Shown here piece by piece: positions 1 to 8,623 of a stretch of 13,411 bases of DNA. The notes under the pieces are model-generated. The model worked only from the letters and a program-made list of their open reading frames with translations. It did not search any database and was not told the origin of the DNA. A program made the translations under genes and the position numbers. The stretch comes from CAIVND01 sp035532075 (GTDB lineage Bacteria > Actinomycetota > Acidimicrobiia > Acidimicrobiales > Bog-793): positions 1-13,411 of the forward strand of contig DATKRV010000045.1 in NCBI GenBank assembly GCA_035532075.1, written 5' to 3'. Positions within the stretch are counted from its first letter, which is position 1. The number at the start of each line of letters is the position of its first letter.

Positions 1-21
1 CTGCCGTGTCATAACCCAAGT

Positions 22-46
22 ATGACATCGATGTCATTCGATGTCA
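22..46. promoter_or_regulatory. Operator-like palindrome with a third half-site
   Basis: Positions 22-37 form a perfect 16-base palindrome (ATGACATCGATGTCAT). The 9-base half TCGATGTCA at 28-36 recurs at 38-46, exactly 10 bases further on, about one helical turn. Three in-phase half-sites look like a site for a dimeric DNA-binding regulator with a cooperative extra site. An AT-rich stretch (TATTAT near 49-54) follows. Which gene it would control is unknown: none starts nearby on the plus strand, and a gene beyond the left edge is possible. No footprint or family match is claimed. Confidence 0.35.
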
Positions 47-158
47 AGTATTATCTTGGCTACAATTGTGTTACGTTTTTCACCCCTTCATCCAGCTCAA
101 GGGATCAATTCAGACTGCGAAGTGAGGGTAAGTTCGGTCTAGTGAAAATGTCGAAGCA

Positions 159-464
159 TCACGGGAATGGCCCATTTTCGACTTTACTGAATCGGTGCCG
201 ATGCAGACCAGCATGCGCGCGGCGTCTGGCAATTCGGCATACCTCAAGAAGTCCTACCCGGTGAGAATCCTTGGTGTCGAACGCCTGAGACGCCTTTCCC
301 AGCAGCTCAAACACCATCCAGGCCTCTTCTTCGGGAATAGGACAATTCGGTCGCGTCACATCTGGCCCCAGCGAAAACCGATCGCCCGACTCAGCTGCAG
401 CGGGGCCCCGGTTGAGATACGTTGCGAAATTCTCCAGGTAGTCAGTCCAGGGTGATACAGACAT
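159..464 (-). CDS. Small hypothetical acidic/helical protein
   Basis: This encodes 101 residues of unknown function. The start is the ATG at 464, chosen because AGGGGG sits 6 bases upstream as a good ribosome-binding site; longer in-frame extensions upstream look non-coding. The N-terminal part opens MSVSPWTDYLENFATYL, then has a Pro/Gly-rich spacer and a second helix (PIPEEEAWMVFELLGKA). This W..YL..F / P.P.....LL layout resembles short helical proteins of about 100 residues often left uncharacterised in actinobacteria, which is only an impression. The last 30 residues are Arg/His-rich and less protein-like, so the 3' end may be frameshifted. There is no signal peptide or membrane segment. 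It has no close neighbour and could be a lone remnant. Confidence 0.45.
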   Translation of the reverse strand: MSVSPWTDYLENFATYLNRGPAAAESGDRFSLGPDVTRPNCPIPEEEAWMVFELLGKASQAFDTKDSHRVGLLEVCRIARRRAHAGLHRHRFSKVENGPFP

Positions 465-1904
465 TTGGCACCCCCTGACGGTATTCGCCCGCGAAACCGC
501 TGGGTCTCTTGCGACTTTCCGCGCGCAGGGCGCATCCGACCAGGAGGGAAACCCAGGCCGATCCAGGGTCCTTTTCACGTAATGCGCGTTGGGAGTGAGG
601 CTCCATCACACATTTCGGCTTCGAGGGGATGCCAACTGGCGGGATCAAGTTCACACCCGTCTAACGGCACCTGACGCGACAAAGTTGATAGCAATCTCTT
701 TTGCCACGTTTAGCCTCTCCGAACGGTAGATATGGCGGACTCAAATATCTCAAGAGGGCATGTAAAATACCGAGAGGGACTGGTTTATCTCAGCTCTACT
801 GAGTCGATCGGCCTAGGATAGCCACAAAGCTCGGTAGCGTCGCGATCGATTTCAAACTCTCGATCGACAGAATGGATGGAACATCTCCACGTTCGCGCAC
901 CTATCTTCCCTATCGGTTTCATGGAAATGTCCCTTGATCAGCCCGGAAGTGGCGGATTCCCCAACTGTCACCGAGATCGAAGAACCACAGGGTTATCGAG
1001 ACAGATCACGTTGACTGGGGTAGGTGACGTTCGCCGCCCTCTCGTTCGGTCGGGCATCATCTCCGCGGCACTTGTTATCGGCGTATTCTCACGGTTACTC
1101 GTGGCATGGAGGGCAACACGTTGTGTATCCGCTGTGCCTGTTGCTGGCGCCCTTGACATGGCAGCAGAACAGCAGAGCCGCCGGCCGAGATGGACGAGGT
1201 AGACGATTGCCGAGTGGCAATGGTGGAAGTTGACGTCGCCGTAATGTTGTGGCGCAAGGCCCTTTCTTTTGTCGTGTGGGCGTGATTTCGCGAACACCGG
1301 ATGTTGTGCTGCGAGAATCTCCACGACGAGGAAGGATCTGGGTATTTTTCACAGTTGGATGTGCCATTGAGGGCTCTTTCAGACAGCCTCCGCGAGCGCA
1401 TCACGGCGTCGGTCACGCGACGGTCGCGCCGCGGTTCTTCATCCCACAAGGCCGGAGGGCCTGCGCAATCTCGATTGATTATTGGTACGATGAGCCTCGT
1501 TGGGGGGCTGGTTGTGGTGGCCAGCTTCAGAGGAGGTGGGAAGCCCGACGATGTTGTTGGGTGAGTAAGGGCAAGCTTTGATCCATCGGACGGATTTGGT
1601 CGCCGAAAGCCCGATGAGGAGCCAATGGCGAAACCGGGCCCCTTGTATTGTCAAAACGGGGGCCCGGAGCGAACATTGGTGATTGAAGTGTTTGTCAAGC
1701 TGGTGCCGCGAGACTCTGTATCTCGTGTACGAGCGCTTGTGGCAAACGTGATTCGATTTCTTTTCTTCGATAGCTCTTGTCTGCCATCGAGGTCGGCAGA
1801 GCGTCTCGCTATTCGTGGTTCTCGTACGCGAACCGCGCCGTTCCCTCTACCCTCCACCTCACCGGTCACCGCCTCGACGCCTGTCGTTCGGTGGGCGGTG
1901 ATCG
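465..1904. other. Gene-poor stretch, no supported gene
   Basis: About 1.4 kb in which several open frames overlap on both strands but none shows a domain, a convincing ribosome-binding site or a protein-like composition throughout. Fragments could be relics. One plus-strand frame (1301-1564) ends in a single hydrophobic helix (LIIGTMSLVGGLVVVAS) after an Arg-rich helix. Another (876-1202) contains IISAALVIGVFSRLLVAW. These could be pieces of decayed membrane genes. A strong GC-rich hairpin lies at 1634-1667. I see no RNA gene here. Confidence 0.5.
1634..1667. repeat. GC-rich inverted repeat (hairpin)
   Basis: The arms CCGGGCCCC (1634-1642) and GGGGCCCGG (1659-1667) are perfectly complementary over 9 bases around a 16-base loop. 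No T-run follows on either side, so it is not a standard intrinsic terminator. It lies in the gene-poor stretch upstream of the large EAL gene and could be a structured RNA element, a protein-binding site or a relic. Confidence 0.4.
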
Positions 1905-4900
1905 ATGCCTAGCCTCTTTATTGTTCATATCTTCGGAGACGCGCGGTCACGGCTCTGGGATCTCGATTGCGCTTTTATTGCGGCGTTTATCATTCGCGCG
2001 CTTGCGAAGACGGGCGAGATCAAGACGTCAGCGAGATCGAGATTGACTCGAAATGGCCGCCTCATCGCGCTCACCGCAATCTCGAGCATGGCGTCGCCAA
2101 GGACGACGTTCAGAGCGCGATCTAAATATCCCTGCAAGTTTTCTAATGCACCTACTCGATTTGTTGGCGTTGTCGTCGGGTCGAAACGTGTAGGGCTCTG
2201 TGAGGTTATTTCTCTGTTTGGGATGGTCAAGGGACTGTTGGCAGTATGTGTCTCTTCGAGGGTGTTCGCGGTGCCTGAAAATCCCGGCATTCATGTGTTC
2301 TCTCCGAGTGTCGATGTCGCGAGACCCTTTCAGGGACGACGTGAGCTGTCGTCCATTTTCGTTCACCGCGTCTGCGGCATTCGGAATGGACGCAGACCGG
2401 GGCTCTATGCGAACCGTGATAAGCAGGCTCTGCAACATCGCGTCAAGGTCGTAATCCAGTCTCTGACCGTGACGATCATCTCGATCAGTTTGGCATCGGT
2501 GACCGTCATGGGTATTGGAGTCGGTCGCGCCTTTGCGAATTCGGTTCCGCGGGTGAGCGACGTCAGCCCGACCTATGGCCCAACCACCGAGGGCACCCCG
2601 ATCACCGTTACCGGCTCGGGTTTCGACATCGGCGAAACGGTTCGTTTTGGTATCGCGTCGTCGTCCATGACCGTCAGCAGTTCGACTTCGATCTTTGCGG
2701 TTACTCCGGCGAATACGGCTGGCACTGTGGGTGTCGTCGACACCGACACCGCTCGCTCTGGCACGGGAACGAACATCTTTCCCTACGGCACATCTCCGTC
2801 AATCACCGGCATGACGATCACCGGCACGCCGAGCGTCTCTCAGGTGCATAATGCAAGCGCGTCTGGTGCGACTGGTGATCCTGCGCCGCTCGCGAGCTAC
2901 CTGTGGATGAGAGATGGCATACCGATCAGTGGCGCAATGATATCGACGTACATCGCCTCAAGCGCGGATGTTCGTTCCTCGATTACCACAAAGATCACCG
3001 AAACCAACGGTGTCGACGCGGCTGCGAGTGCGACCAGTGGCTCGGTGGCCATACCCTTCCTACCGAGCTCTCTTCAGGTGACCACAACTTCAAGTTCCTC
3101 GGCCCATGGCTCTTCAGTGGCGTTTACCGCAACGGTGAGTCCTTCAACCGCCACCGGAACGGCCACCTTCAAGCGCGGCTCGAGTGTGCTCGGTTCTTGC
3201 ACGCTCAGCCTGGGCCGCTGCAAATTCGCGACGGCGTCGCTGCCAGGAGGCTCTGACACCATTACCGCCTCGTACCAACCGAGCACCAGTGACTCCGCGA
3301 AATACACCTCGGCGACTTCAAATTCGCGCGTTGCGTTGGTCTTGGTGAGCATTCCGTCAGTGACGAGCGCCACTCACCAGTTCAGTGCCTCGGCACTTGG
3401 TAACCCGACGCTTGGCGGTTTTGCCTCGTCAAGTGCAGCGACGGTTGAGGCCATTGGTGTTCGGACGGTCTTCTCGTTCGATCTCTCGTCCGGCTCGATC
3501 GGCGATGCGTCGCGCTCTTTGGCCAAATCCGCTTCGGCGCCCCAACGAGCAGCGCGATTCGCTCAGGCCGTCTCGGCCGTTGTCATGTCGAATTTGGCGG
3601 CGCAGAATTATGCAGGTGTTCATCGCGCAGAAGATGCGGCCGTAATGAAGTACCTCTCTCTCTCGGGTCGACAGCCACCGGGGATGGTCAACTCCTATTT
3701 CGGTACAAAAGGGCACAGGTGGGTCGAAATTACCGCTCAGGTCAGCTCGTATACGCCCGGCACGATTGCGTTCCGTGCCGTCACGACGCGGCCTCTGGTG
3801 TTCGCCGATGCAGCGATTGGCGAGGATGGGACGGCGGTGCTGGGCGCGGTCTTTCCCGTCGATGCAGTCGGAGCGGGCATCCATCACATCCGTGTCCTTG
3901 GTGAGCGGGTGCTTGACGCGGTCGTGGCGAATAGCAAGTGCCAGATCGTGGTTCGCTCATCGGCAATTGCCGCGATTCACCAGTTCGATGTACAGACAAA
4001 GGCAACGGTTTCGATCAGAGGAATGCCCGCGAACAACAAGACACTGACGCTTGTGCGTGCCGTCCTTCCTGGTGCGGGTACCTCTTGGTGGACGTTACTC
4101 TTCCCAATTGTCCCGTTGCTCGCAGCACTTCTTGCAGTTGTTCTTGGGTGGGTGCGGCGCCGTCGTATCCGTGTGCTTCTCAATGCGGTCATCTTTGGCG
4201 GTTCCATTGTTCCGATCGTGACCGGGTGGAGCGAGGGTGTGTCTGCTCTTGTTCATGCCGGTTTTGAGATTGGATTCGGAGCAATCGTTCTCGTCCAGCT
4301 TTTGCCGAATCTGGCCAATGGGAGAGTTGTCGACGTACGTTCGCAGCTTTCCGGGTATCGAATCGCACGACCGGGTGATCGACTCACAGGTCGCAACTTC
4401 TCTGAGGAGGACGAGATGGGTTCAGACTGCTCGCCACATCGACGCGGATCTACGTGGTGGCGATGGATCGAACCGAGAATTGGGTCCCGGTCGACCAGAC
4501 CGATCGGCGCCTCTGCAGCACAGCTGGAGGTGGTCAGGTTCAGCCGCGAGAGGACGCGCCCGAGAGCTTCGAAGCAACGTCACGGCCGAGGGGCGCGCTA
4601 TGACAAGCTGGCCGGACCCCCGCATCAGACCCTTTTTCTGGAGCGGGTTGTGCAGGCGGTGGGGCGCGCGCGGGGCGACGACTCGAAGCTCGCCGTGCTG
4701 TATATCAACCTCGACGGCTTCCGACTATTCAACGATGCAAAGGGTAAAGACTCTGGCGACGTGCTGCTTCAGGTCGTCGCCGATCGTCTCCGAGCGACGA
4801 TTGCCGACGAGGATGTCCTTGCCCATCTCGCGGCGGATGAATACGCGATTCTCTGCGAACATGTTGTTGATGAGGCAGATGCCCAGAGTCGCGCCGAACA

Positions 4901-5897
4901 GATTCTCAAGGCGTTCAAACGGCCATTCATGCTCGCTGGGAGCGAGGCCACTGTCTCAGCCAGTATTGGAATAGCACTCGGAGACCAGCATGTGTCGCCA
5001 GCGGCGCTCGTCGAAGACGCCGAGATTGCGTTGCACACTGCCAAGCAGGTCGGCAGGGGAGGTATCCGAATTTATGACGACGGCATTCGCGAGCTTGCCG
5101 AGTACCGCTATTCCCTTGACGGGGCGCTGCACCACGCGCTTGCGAGAGATGAGCTGTTCTTGACCTATCAGCCAATTGCATCGCTCCAGGCGCGTAGATA
5201 TGTCGGCGTCGAGGCGCTTCTACGCTGGCGTCATCCCGAGCTTGGTGTGATTGGACCAGAAGAGTTCATTCCGGTCGCGGAGGAGAACGGTCTCATCATT
5301 CCAATCGGCACCTGGGTGCTCGAACGGGCATGTGAGCAGCTGCGACGCTGGAGGGACGCCTCCCCTGAGGCAGCCAGTTGGCGTATGTCGGTCAATACGG
5401 CGGCGCTTCAGCTGGGGGCGCTTGACTTTCCTGACGTGATTGAGCGTTCGCTTGAGAATTCGGGACTGATGGCCTCAGATCTTCGCATCGAGCTCACGGA
5501 GTCCGCGCTTATCGAGAGTGGAGTCGCAACCGATGTGCTGCGAAGGCTGCGGGAGCTCGGAGTGCGAATCGCGATCGATGACTTCGGTACCAAGTATTCA
5601 TCGCTTTCGTATCTCACCAGACTTCCGATCGACGAGTTGAAAATCGACGAGTCATTCATCAGTGGTCTTGTCGGCGACGAGTCGATGCAGGCAATCGTCT
5701 CGGCAATCCTCACGATTGGACGCTCGCTCGGCCTCACGGTGACCGCGGAGGGAGTCGAAACCGAGGCACAGCTCATCGAGTTGCTGATGCTTGGCTGTGA
5801 CTCGGTTCAGGGCTATCTCTTCGAAAAGCCGCTGCTACCGGATGAATGTTTCACAACACTGTTGAGTATGCCGAGACCGCCTCTCGGGCGAAAATAG
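1905..5897 (+). CDS. Secreted-domain/membrane protein: IPT/TIG + Ig-like ectodomain, degenerate GGDEF, intact EAL (c-di-GMP phosphodiesterase)
   Basis: Up to 1330 residues; residue numbers count from 1905. A hydrophobic stretch ending GRAFA at about 211 looks like a signal peptide. The next parts are an IPT/TIG domain (about 216-295), an Ig-like domain with SYLWMRDGIPISGA (about 299-382) and a Big_3-type Ig repeat (about 389-475). An unassigned region leads to three hydrophobic segments (about 727-750, 757-775, 787-804), which would place the C-terminus in the cytoplasm. The GGDEF domain (about 899-1060) is degenerate: AADEY at 976-980, and the inhibitory-site Arg is lost. The EAL domain (about 1078-1320) keeps E1103, N1164, E1196, D1225-D1226, K1246 and E1282, so it should hydrolyse c-di-GMP to pGpG. 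Residues 1-200 look poorly coding. The ATG at 1905 has GGCGG 6 bases upstream, but the true start may be the ATG at 2223 or later. The stop and C-terminal assignment are secure. Confidence 0.85.
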   Translation: MPSLFIVHIFGDARSRLWDLDCAFIAAFIIRALAKTGEIKTSARSRLTRNGRLIALTAISSMASPRTTFRARSKYPCKFSNAPTRFVGVVVGSKRVGLCEVISLFGMVKGLLAVCVSSRVFAVPENPGIHVFSPSVDVARPFQGRRELSSIFVHRVCGIRNGRRPGLYANRDKQALQHRVKVVIQSLTVTIISISLASVTVMGIGVGRAFANSVPRVSDVSPTYGPTTEGTPITVTGSGFDIGETVRFGIASSSMTVSSSTSIFAVTPANTAGTVGVVDTDTARSGTGTNIFPYGTSPSITGMTITGTPSVSQVHNASASGATGDPAPLASYLWMRDGIPISGAMISTYIASSADVRSSITTKITETNGVDAAASATSGSVAIPFLPSSLQVTTTSSSSAHGSSVAFTATVSPSTATGTATFKRGSSVLGSCTLSLGRCKFATASLPGGSDTITASYQPSTSDSAKYTSATSNSRVALVLVSIPSVTSATHQFSASALGNPTLGGFASSSAATVEAIGVRTVFSFDLSSGSIGDASRSLAKSASAPQRAARFAQAVSAVVMSNLAAQNYAGVHRAEDAAVMKYLSLSGRQPPGMVNSYFGTKGHRWVEITAQVSSYTPGTIAFRAVTTRPLVFADAAIGEDGTAVLGAVFPVDAVGAGIHHIRVLGERVLDAVVANSKCQIVVRSSAIAAIHQFDVQTKATVSIRGMPANNKTLTLVRAVLPGAGTSWWTLLFPIVPLLAALLAVVLGWVRRRRIRVLLNAVIFGGSIVPIVTGWSEGVSALVHAGFEIGFGAIVLVQLLPNLANGRVVDVRSQLSGYRIARPGDRLTGRNFSEEDEMGSDCSPHRRGSTWWRWIEPRIGSRSTRPIGASAAQLEVVRFSRERTRPRASKQRHGRGARYDKLAGPPHQTLFLERVVQAVGRARGDDSKLAVLYINLDGFRLFNDAKGKDSGDVLLQVVADRLRATIADEDVLAHLAADEYAILCEHVVDEADAQSRAEQILKAFKRPFMLAGSEATVSASIGIALGDQHVSPAALVEDAEIALHTAKQVGRGGIRIYDDGIRELAEYRYSLDGALHHALARDELFLTYQPIASLQARRYVGVEALLRWRHPELGVIGPEEFIPVAEENGLIIPIGTWVLERACEQLRRWRDASPEAASWRMSVNTAALQLGALDFPDVIERSLENSGLMASDLRIELTESALIESGVATDVLRRLRELGVRIAIDDFGTKYSSLSYLTRLPIDELKIDESFISGLVGDESMQAIVSAILTIGRSLGLTVTAEGVETEAQLIELLMLGCDSVQGYLFEKPLLPDECFTTLLSMPRPPLGRK

Positions 5898-6481
5898 TCA
5901 AACTCAGACAAGTTCGGGGCGGAAGAATCTGCAGCAAGGTTGGAGAGGGTCGGGGATCTTTGTGAAGCGTTGTCCACATCCGACAAATTCGATAACAAGA
6001 GATCGGGTGACTTTTCCTCAACTTTGTTCGATGTCTTACTGAGAGGTACTGGGTTCTCTGTGACCGGCCAAGAAAAGGTGGTCGTCTCAACCGGTAACCA
6101 GTTCGAGAGCAGCATTTATGGCCAAATAGCTGACATCACCCTTTCCTTGACCATCTCCCACCTGGGTAGCTCGGTCGGTGGCGGTTTGAATCGGTGCCAA
6201 CCGGCACGATGACAACTGGGGAGACACCACCAGTGAGGTCGGTGAGAGAACCGATGGAGCTGATCGCTGCCAACATTGGCGCCCACACGCACCCGAACAA
6301 CCCACTTGCATACCAGTGTCGCCGCAGGCGATCGCCGATGCGCGGACCAACGGTGCGAGCACGACCGTCTGGCAAAACGAGTTCTGGAAGGGCGACGCGA
6401 CTTGCAGTCGGTGAGGTTGACGAGGAGGTGATCGTTGATTTCAAAACATCGAGTCAACCAAGGTCAATTGGTGCGCCGAGG
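5898..6481. other. Convergent intergenic stretch, no supported gene
   Basis: This lies between the ends of the EAL gene and the GAF-GGDEF gene. Overlapping open frames of 80-110 codons exist on both strands (for example plus 5940-6212 from a TTG, and minus 6136-6444). None has a recognisable domain or a clear start. A short perfect hairpin (GTGCC, loop AACC, GGCAC at 6194-6207) has no T-tract. I see no obvious intrinsic terminator for either flanking gene. The length suggests decayed coding sequence. Confidence 0.45.
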
Positions 6482-7453
6482 TCAAGAACCCAAGTCAGCG
6501 ACCGCGATAAGTCCTTCAAGACTGAAATCTTCGGCGGAGGGATCGAGCGTTGCCTGGGAGATACGGAGCGAGATTCCCGACGGCAGAAGATGGCATGCTT
6601 GGCGTCTTTGGATCTCACGTTGGATGCGCGAGATAAGGGCCGAAGCCTCCTTTTTCTCCGTATCTGGCAACAGGATCGCGAAGTCGTCGCCTCGCATCCG
6701 TGCGGGGATGTCGGCGCTCCGCAAGGTTTCGTGGAGTACATCAGCAATCATGATCAGCGCGGAGTCGCCAAATGAACGACCAAACTCTCGATTCAGATCA
6801 TCGAGCCCTTTGATGTCAAGAGAAAGCATGCTCAGGGTTTCGCCGTTGCGACTTGCGCGGGGCACGATGTGACTTGAGATAAGGCTCAGGCCACGTCGGT
6901 TCATCAGGCCGGTAAGCTCGTCGACGAGACTCGGCTCACTCGAGCCGATTTCGTGTTCTACGGTGGCGGCGAGGTCTTGAAGCGCACTCTTCTCGCCCTC
7001 GGTAAATGTGCGGGGAACGACATCCATGATGCTGAGAGCGCCGATGTTCGCGCCGTTGCTAGATCGTACTGGGCAACCGGCGTAGAATCTGACTGCAGAG
7101 CTTCCGCGTACCAGCGGGTTGTCGAAAAACCTCATGTCCGCCCGCGCGTCAGGGACCACAAGGACTTCGTGGACCAAGATCGTATGACTGGAGAAAGACG
7201 CCGCGCGCGTCATCTCAGACTCATCGACCCCAAGACTCGACTTGAACCAGTCTCGATCTGCGTCGACAAAACTGATGATTGCAATTGGAGCAGCAAATAG
7301 CCGTTGGGCAATTCGTGTTATGCGATCGAAGGGCTCTTGCGGCGGACTGTCGAGGATGCCAAGGAAATAGAGAGAGGCGAGCCTGCTCGGCTCGTCGGGG
7401 GGCAGGATGAGCTTTCGACGCGCCTTAGACTTTGACAACGAGATTCCTAACAT
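6482..7453 (-). CDS. GAF-GGDEF protein with degenerate signature (RGDDF) and clipped C-terminus
   Basis: This encodes 323 residues from the ATG at 7453; TTG at 7492 or GTG at 7480 are alternatives. No membrane segment is visible, so it is cytoplasmic. Residues about 22-172 form a GAF domain of the type with LGILDSPPQEPFDRITRIA and FVDADRDWFKSSLG. The GGDEF domain starts at DELTGLMNRRG (178-188). The signature is RGDDF (254-258), with the first Gly replaced by Arg and Glu by Asp. The inhibitory-site motif RSAD (245-248) is kept exactly 5 residues upstream. The protein ends at AVADLGS, where family members normally continue through an ALYxAKxxGR helix, so the domain is truncated. Diguanylate cyclase activity is therefore doubtful. 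A c-di-GMP-binding or ligand-sensing role is the more economical inference. It lies 237 bases downstream of the next minus-strand gene, so it may have its own promoter. Confidence 0.8.
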   Translation of the reverse strand: MLGISLSKSKARRKLILPPDEPSRLASLYFLGILDSPPQEPFDRITRIAQRLFAAPIAIISFVDADRDWFKSSLGVDESEMTRAASFSSHTILVHEVLVVPDARADMRFFDNPLVRGSSAVRFYAGCPVRSSNGANIGALSIMDVVPRTFTEGEKSALQDLAATVEHEIGSSEPSLVDELTGLMNRRGLSLISSHIVPRASRNGETLSMLSLDIKGLDDLNREFGRSFGDSALIMIADVLHETLRSADIPARMRGDDFAILLPDTEKKEASALISRIQREIQRRQACHLLPSGISLRISQATLDPSAEDFSLEGLIAVADLGS

Positions 7454-7690
7454 CTTCGAACACTTTCTCTCATAATCCACCCGGGTAGACAACGGCGACG
7501 ACAGACTGTCTCAGAGGAAGTAACGACCCAATCTGGTTGAAGTTTAAGGAACTTTTTCGTTAAGGTCGGAGAGTAACTTTGTGCTTTGACTCTCTTTGTG
7601 CCGATGAATTGCTCGGTAACGTCATGCGTTCCGCGAGACAAAGGTTTCGCCAAGAACCCCTGGAGATCTCGCTGCGCGATCAATTGGGCT

Positions 7691-8623
7691 TTACCTGTCT
7701 GGGAGAAGACGTTCTAGGTTGTGCTCGGCCTGGACGCGCGGGTGACCTGTGTTCGCATGTTCTGCCCTGCCCTTCTTGACGGCAGAGACGTCGTAGAGGA
7801 TGGTCTCCAAGAGTTCTTCGACGAGGTCTCGACATCGGGAAAGGTACTCAAGGATCGGTATTGGACCCTGCGTGGGAACGTCAATACACAGCTCTTGAGG
7901 CAACGTACGCGCAGTGCTCGTAATGACCGTGATGTCCTCGCGATACGACCGGTGTCGAAGTATTTGGAGTTGTGCTAGCCAACCCTGTGGGGTCTCGGAA
8001 TGCTCACCGATGAGCGCGTTCGAAATGCTGAGTGAACTCGCAAGTTCGATGTCAAGGTACTTTGCCTCAGCCGCGAGTTTTGACCAACTTGCAAGACGAC
8101 TCGGTGTTCTCCTGTCACCTGGAATGCCTTGGGTGCGTTCGATGGTATTTGTCAGTGCATAGATCGCAGCATCAACGCTTGAGCAGAGCGCTCCGATCAC
8201 GCCCTCGATTGCCATTTCAACGCCAATTAATCTACCAGAGAGACCACTGTGTCCCGCGGTCTCTCTAAGGGTATTGAGATACCAATCTGCCGCATCAAAC
8301 TTGTAACGCACCCATGCTTTGGTTTTCTTGACCTTGATGGGCTTGGTGTAACCGGGACCGGTCGGCCATTGGACGACCATGCCCTCTTGTGCATGAGCTT
8401 CGGTATCTTTTGCGGGCATCTCAGCATCGACGCGACCGGTTGTCGCGAAAGGCGGCGAAGACTCGCCGAAGATCGAGACGAGACGTCTAACAACCTTTTC
8501 TTCCGATTCAAGCTTTGCGATTTCGCCTCTGAGTGCTTCGACGGCCTCATTTAGACGGTCGCGGTCACGCGCCGTTTCTGCGATGCGCGTTTGGAGCATC
8601 GCAAGGAGATCCACTGTATCCAT
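7691..8623 (-). CDS. Unrecognised coiled-coil plus alpha-helical protein
   Basis: This encodes 310 residues from the ATG at 8623; in-frame ATGs at 8686 and 8701 would add a basic leader (KTSKRRRYDEAT). I do not recognise a named family. Residues about 10-50 are heptad-like and charged, predicting a coiled coil. A polar linker follows (about 52-100), with the basic run KPIKVKKTK at 94-102. The rest is mostly helical: FDAADWYLNTLRETAG (109-124), LIGVEMAIEGVIGALCSSVDAAIYALTNTIE (132-162) and QLQILRHRSYRED (218-230). The last is reminiscent of the LRNRSxHR helix of HEPN-like folds, but with Tyr where His would sit; this is only a shape resemblance. There is no signal peptide or membrane segment. 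It stands divergent from the GGDEF-EAL gene at 9009, which may mean shared control. Confidence 0.7.
   Translation of the reverse strand: MDTVDLLAMLQTRIAETARDRDRLNEAVEALRGEIAKLESEEKVVRRLVSIFGESSPPFATTGRVDAEMPAKDTEAHAQEGMVVQWPTGPGYTKPIKVKKTKAWVRYKFDAADWYLNTLRETAGHSGLSGRLIGVEMAIEGVIGALCSSVDAAIYALTNTIERTQGIPGDRRTPSRLASWSKLAAEAKYLDIELASSLSISNALIGEHSETPQGWLAQLQILRHRSYREDITVITSTARTLPQELCIDVPTQGPIPILEYLSRCRDLVEELLETILYDVSAVKKGRAEHANTGHPRVQAEHNLERLLPDR

Noticed and set aside
1925..2290. 121-codon minus-strand frame opposite the weak 5' end of the EAL gene
   Set aside because: Its middle part looks somewhat protein-like, but there is no ribosome-binding site, domain or neighbour support.
4237..4974. 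245-codon plus-strand frame inside the large EAL gene
   Set aside because: It lies across the membrane-to-GGDEF region in another frame, and only the main frame gives GGDEF-like sequence. I considered a frameshift near 4330-4600, but the main frame stays open and no domain is restored by switching.
5940..6212. 90-codon plus-strand frame after the EAL gene
   Set aside because: It starts with TTG, has no ribosome-binding site or recognisable domain, and an opposite-strand frame looks equally plausible.
7500..7510. Small palindrome GACAGACTGTC between the two minus-strand genes
   Set aside because: Only 5-base arms and no repeated copy, so not distinguishable from chance.
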